From contig CALBXN010000061.1 of NCBI GenBank assembly GCA_937890485.1, positions 1 to 7,261 on the forward strand: a DNA stretch of 7,261 bases. The letters are read 5' to 3'. The notes under the pieces were generated by a model. It saw only the letters and a program-made list of their open reading frames with translations. It was not told where the DNA came from and did not search any database. The DNA comes from an uncultured Treponema sp. GTDB lineage: Bacteria; Spirochaetota; Spirochaetia; Treponematales; Treponemataceae. This document shows, piece after piece, positions 4,839 to 7,261 of the stretch. Positions within the stretch are counted from its first letter, which is position 1. Every line of letters starts with the position of its first letter. A program made the position numbers and the translations under genes.

Positions 4839-6143
4839 TTATAGTTTTCTATTATCAATTACGCGTTTAGCTTTTCCTGTTGAACGTTCGATAGATTTTG
4901 GTTCAACAAGTTTTACTTTAAGCATAATACCCAATTTGCTCTTCATTACAGAAGAAATTGTATTTCGTAATGCTTCCATTCCTTTTGTTTCATCTGTAAA
5001 TTGTTCTGCACTTACTTCTACATGAAGTTCAGCTTCGTCAAGGTGAGTTTCTTCGTTTCTGTTTACTACAATTAAGTAATTTGGTTCTACGCCTTGAATA
5101 TCAACTAATGCGTTTTCAATTTGACTTGGGAATACATTTACACCACGAATAATAAGCATATCATCAGTTCTACCAAACAAACGATGAATTTTACGAGTTG
5201 TACGACCACAAGCACAAGGTTCTGTAATGATAAATGTAATATCTCTTGTTCTATAGCGAATTAAAGGAGTTCCTTCTTTTGTGATTGTTGTAATTACAAG
5301 TTCTCCTTTTTCTCCATCAGGAACAGGTTGTTCAGTTTCTGGGTCAATGATTTCTGGGAACCATAAATCTTCGTTTACATGCATTCCGTATTGTGCTTCA
5401 CATTCAAAAGCAACACCAGGTCCTGTAATTTCAGTTAAACCGTAAATATCGTAGGCTTTAATTCCCCAAGCACTTTCAATTTGATTACGCATACCTTCTG
5501 ACCAAGGTTCAGCTCCTAAACAAGCGGCTCTAAGAGAAAGTTTCTTTACATCAACGCCCATTTCTTTAGCTTGTTCTGCCATATACATTGCGTAAGAAGG
5601 TGTACAAGTAAATAAATTTGATTTAAAATCTCTCATCAACATAAGTTGTTTTTGAGTATTTCCAGAAGAAATAGGAATTACAGTTGCCCCAAGTTTTCTT
5701 GCACCGTGATGAACTCCCATTCCTCCAGTAAAAAGTCCGTAGCCGTAAGCATTTTGGATTGTATCATTATGAGTTGCACCTGCTCCTGACAAAGTTCGTG
5801 CCATACCTTCAGCCCAATCATCTAAGTCTTTTGCAGTATAAGCATCAACTACAGGAGTTCCAGTTGTTCCAGATGACATATGAATTTCTACAATTTCTGA
5901 CTGAGGAACAGCTAAAAGACCATAAGGATAAGTGTCTCTTAAATCTGTTTTTGTTGTGAAAGGCAATTTGCTAATATCAGCTAAGCATTTGATATCAGAA
6001 GGTTTTACACCTGCCTTATCTAATTTTTCTTTGTAAAATGGAACTGTGTTATACACTCGTTCTACAAGATTCTTTAAGCGTGCAAATTGTAATGCTCTAA
6101 GAGAATCTACATTCATACATTCATGTTCTGGATTCCAAATCAT
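4839..6143 (-). CDS. paaK: Phenylacetate-CoA ligase
   Basis: Adenylate-forming enzyme that activates phenylacetate (or a related aryl acid) with ATP and CoA to the acyl-CoA, in the cytoplasm. 434 residues, the usual family length. Motifs in order: phosphate loop SSGTTGTPV (90-98), aromatic-substrate region NAYGYGLFTGG (131-141), LGAEPWSEGMR (209-219), adenine motif YGLTEI (234-239), RYRTRD (296-301), CACGRT (310-315), hinge GRTDDMLIIRGVNVFPSQIE (324-343) and the C-terminal catalytic Lys424 in STGKAKR. All key residues are present, so it should be active. AAAAGGAT lies about 6 nt before the ATG, inside the end of the upstream radical SAM gene; the gap to its stop is 1 nt, which implies translational coupling. 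In anaerobes with indolepyruvate oxidoreductases, PaaK can feed aryl-acid salvage to aromatic amino acids rather than aerobic breakdown. No paaABCDE genes are seen here. Substrate could be another aryl acid. Confidence 0.93.
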   Translation of the reverse strand: MIWNPEHECMNVDSLRALQFARLKNLVERVYNTVPFYKEKLDKAGVKPSDIKCLADISKLPFTTKTDLRDTYPYGLLAVPQSEIVEIHMSSGTTGTPVVDAYTAKDLDDWAEGMARTLSGAGATHNDTIQNAYGYGLFTGGMGVHHGARKLGATVIPISSGNTQKQLMLMRDFKSNLFTCTPSYAMYMAEQAKEMGVDVKKLSLRAACLGAEPWSEGMRNQIESAWGIKAYDIYGLTEITGPGVAFECEAQYGMHVNEDLWFPEIIDPETEQPVPDGEKGELVITTITKEGTPLIRYRTRDITFIITEPCACGRTTRKIHRLFGRTDDMLIIRGVNVFPSQIENALVDIQGVEPNYLIVVNRNEETHLDEAELHVEVSAEQFTDETKGMEALRNTISSVMKSKLGIMLKVKLVEPKSIERSTGKAKRVIDNRKL

Positions 6144-6144
6144 A

Positions 6145-7254
6145 TTAATATCCTTTTATTTTTTTGCCGAATAGCATATTTTGATAACAGCGTAAACAAC
6201 CAGGGAAAATTCCACCTTCACATTCACTAATTGCATGACGGAATTTATTAGCTCTCTCACCGTTATAAATTTCCTTAAATGATTGTTCTTTGATGTTTCC
6301 AAGAGGATATTCTGAGTAATCTGCACAGAAACAAACATCTCCATTGTAATTGATATTTGCCTGACACCATGGAACTATACAATGATTTCTAACAGGAACG
6401 TCAAGTTTTGCGTAATATTCATGTGTTTTTTCTGGATTTAAAGCTGGAACTGTGATACTTAAATATCCGTAGTTTGTAGAATGGATTGTATCCAAAATCT
6501 TATGAAGTTCTGCACCATCGATATTTTCGTTGTAACCAGTATTATATCCTTCTAAACAGTAAATATCTGTTCCTAGTTTTTCTTTGAAATAAGCTTTGTG
6601 TTTTGCAAAAATTTCGTCGTTGGTGTATGTTCCAAGATTGTACATGTGTAAGTCAATTTCTAAATCCTTACAGGCAACTGCTAAATCTGCCAAACTTTTG
6701 TAGTTTTTGTTTGTAACAGTTGTAACAACTCCCATAACAGGAAGATTTGAACCTTGTTTTTTCTTTTCACGATTGATTGCTTCAAAACCTTTGATAACTC
6801 TATCGTAACTACCTGGTCCACGCATTTCATCATTTACATCTTTGAAAGCATCCAAACTAACAAAAATTACATTCCATTTATCTTTTACAATTTGTTCTGC
6901 ATATTTTTCTAGCAAAGTTCCGTTAGTGTTAATAGAACAGAAACTTCCTTTAGATTGAATATAGCGAACAAGTTCAAATAAATCTGGATAAAGGAAAGGT
7001 TCTCCTCCCCAAAGATAATAAACTGGCTTTTTTTCTGCAAGTTCATCAATCATTTTTTTGTATGTTTCTACAGGAACGATTGATTTTGCTTCGTTTGCGG
7101 CAAATTCACCTTTTAGAACACCTTTATCTCCACGTTGACCACACATAACACAACGAAGATTACATAAAGGAGTCAACTTCATATATATAAGACAAAAGTT
7201 TTTCATGTGGTCATAATTTTCAAAATGACGTTTCATTAATTTTGTTCTTTTCAT
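6145..7254 (-). CDS. Radical SAM enzyme with SPASM-like C-terminal cysteines
   Basis: 369 residues. The radical SAM cluster motif CNLRCVMC gives C31-x3-C35-x2-C38, followed by the SAM-binding WGGEP (82-86), INTNGTLL (108-115) and VSLDA (132-136), all normal for the superfamily. The C-terminal part has Cys at 292, 297, 308, 310, 345, 353 and 356, with NYNGDVCFCADY and LGNI, resembling a SPASM or twitch domain holding at least one extra 4Fe-4S cluster, although the spacing is not the classical SPASM one. Such enzymes often modify peptides or other substrates by radical chemistry; the substrate here is unknown. It is the first visible gene of a minus-strand operon with paaK and the ACT gene. The ATG at 7254 is only 7 nt from the window edge, with no stop before it in frame, so the true start may lie further upstream; an ATG at 7236 has no ribosome site. 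Confidence 0.88.
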   Translation of the reverse strand: MKRTKLMKRHFENYDHMKNFCLIYMKLTPLCNLRCVMCGQRGDKGVLKGEFAANEAKSIVPVETYKKMIDELAEKKPVYYLWGGEPFLYPDLFELVRYIQSKGSFCSINTNGTLLEKYAEQIVKDKWNVIFVSLDAFKDVNDEMRGPGSYDRVIKGFEAINREKKKQGSNLPVMGVVTTVTNKNYKSLADLAVACKDLEIDLHMYNLGTYTNDEIFAKHKAYFKEKLGTDIYCLEGYNTGYNENIDGAELHKILDTIHSTNYGYLSITVPALNPEKTHEYYAKLDVPVRNHCIVPWCQANINYNGDVCFCADYSEYPLGNIKEQSFKEIYNGERANKFRHAISECEGGIFPGCLRCYQNMLFGKKIKGY

Positions 7255-7261
7255 TTTGAAA

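Noticed and set aside
4582..5025. 147-codon plus-strand ORF
   Set aside because: Antisense across the ACT gene and the end of paaK, both well supported; no ribosome site.
5759..5959. 66-codon plus-strand ORF
   Set aside because: Antisense inside paaK over its conserved phosphate-loop region.
6156..6344. 62-codon minus-strand ORF
   Set aside because: An out-of-frame copy of the 3' end of the radical SAM gene; the cysteine-rich C-terminus is read correctly in the main frame.

Overview
The window looks like a low-GC, anaerobic, spirochaete-type chromosome, most probably a gut or rumen Treponema. This is inferred from four things: AT-rich genes with good Shine-Dalgarno sites, two short lipoprotein genes with a Cys lipobox, an anaerobic C1 enzyme (formate-tetrahydrofolate ligase), and an oxygen-sensitive radical SAM/PaaK/ACT gene set. 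The genus is an inference; no 16S or other marker is present.

Layout. Bases 1-1228 (minus strand) hold the first ~409 codons of formate-tetrahydrofolate ligase (fhs); its 3' end lies outside the window. Bases 1229-1596 have no gene but contain a 92-bp GC-rich element with inverted-repeat ends and, next to the following gene, a promoter. Bases 1597-2512 hold two small lipoprotein genes facing each other (plus and minus) with a shared hairpin terminator between their stops. Bases 2513-2720 are a divergent intergenic region. Bases 2721-4223 (plus) encode an IMP dehydrogenase whose sequence and residue numbering closely match the unusual Tritrichomonas foetus type. A strong, probably bidirectional terminator (4252-4303) and a composite palindromic repeat (4323-4413) separate it from a minus-strand operon running from the right edge: radical SAM protein (7254-6145), phenylacetate-CoA ligase PaaK (6143-4839), tandem-ACT-domain protein (4811-4425).

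Most interesting signal. The minus-strand lipoprotein gene (2512-2129) has a recognisable promoter (TTGACT -35, extended TGA-TATGCT -10) whose 18-bp spacer begins with an uninterrupted run of ten G. A homopolymer in that position is the classic arrangement of a phase-variable promoter, because gain or loss of one G changes -35/-10 spacing. The facing lipoprotein gene (1597-2064) also has a good promoter (TTGAAT-17-TAGAAT), and its spacer is made almost entirely of AAT trinucleotide repeats. The pair may therefore be a small, independently switching surface-lipoprotein module.

How the genes relate. Fhs makes 10-formyl-tetrahydrofolate, which feeds purine synthesis, and IMP dehydrogenase commits IMP to guanine nucleotides, so both touch purine supply but are not in one operon. 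PaaK, the ACT protein and the radical SAM enzyme are tightly spaced (1 nt and 27 nt gaps), so they probably share a transcript and a pathway involving aryl-acid CoA activation; the radical SAM substrate is unknown.
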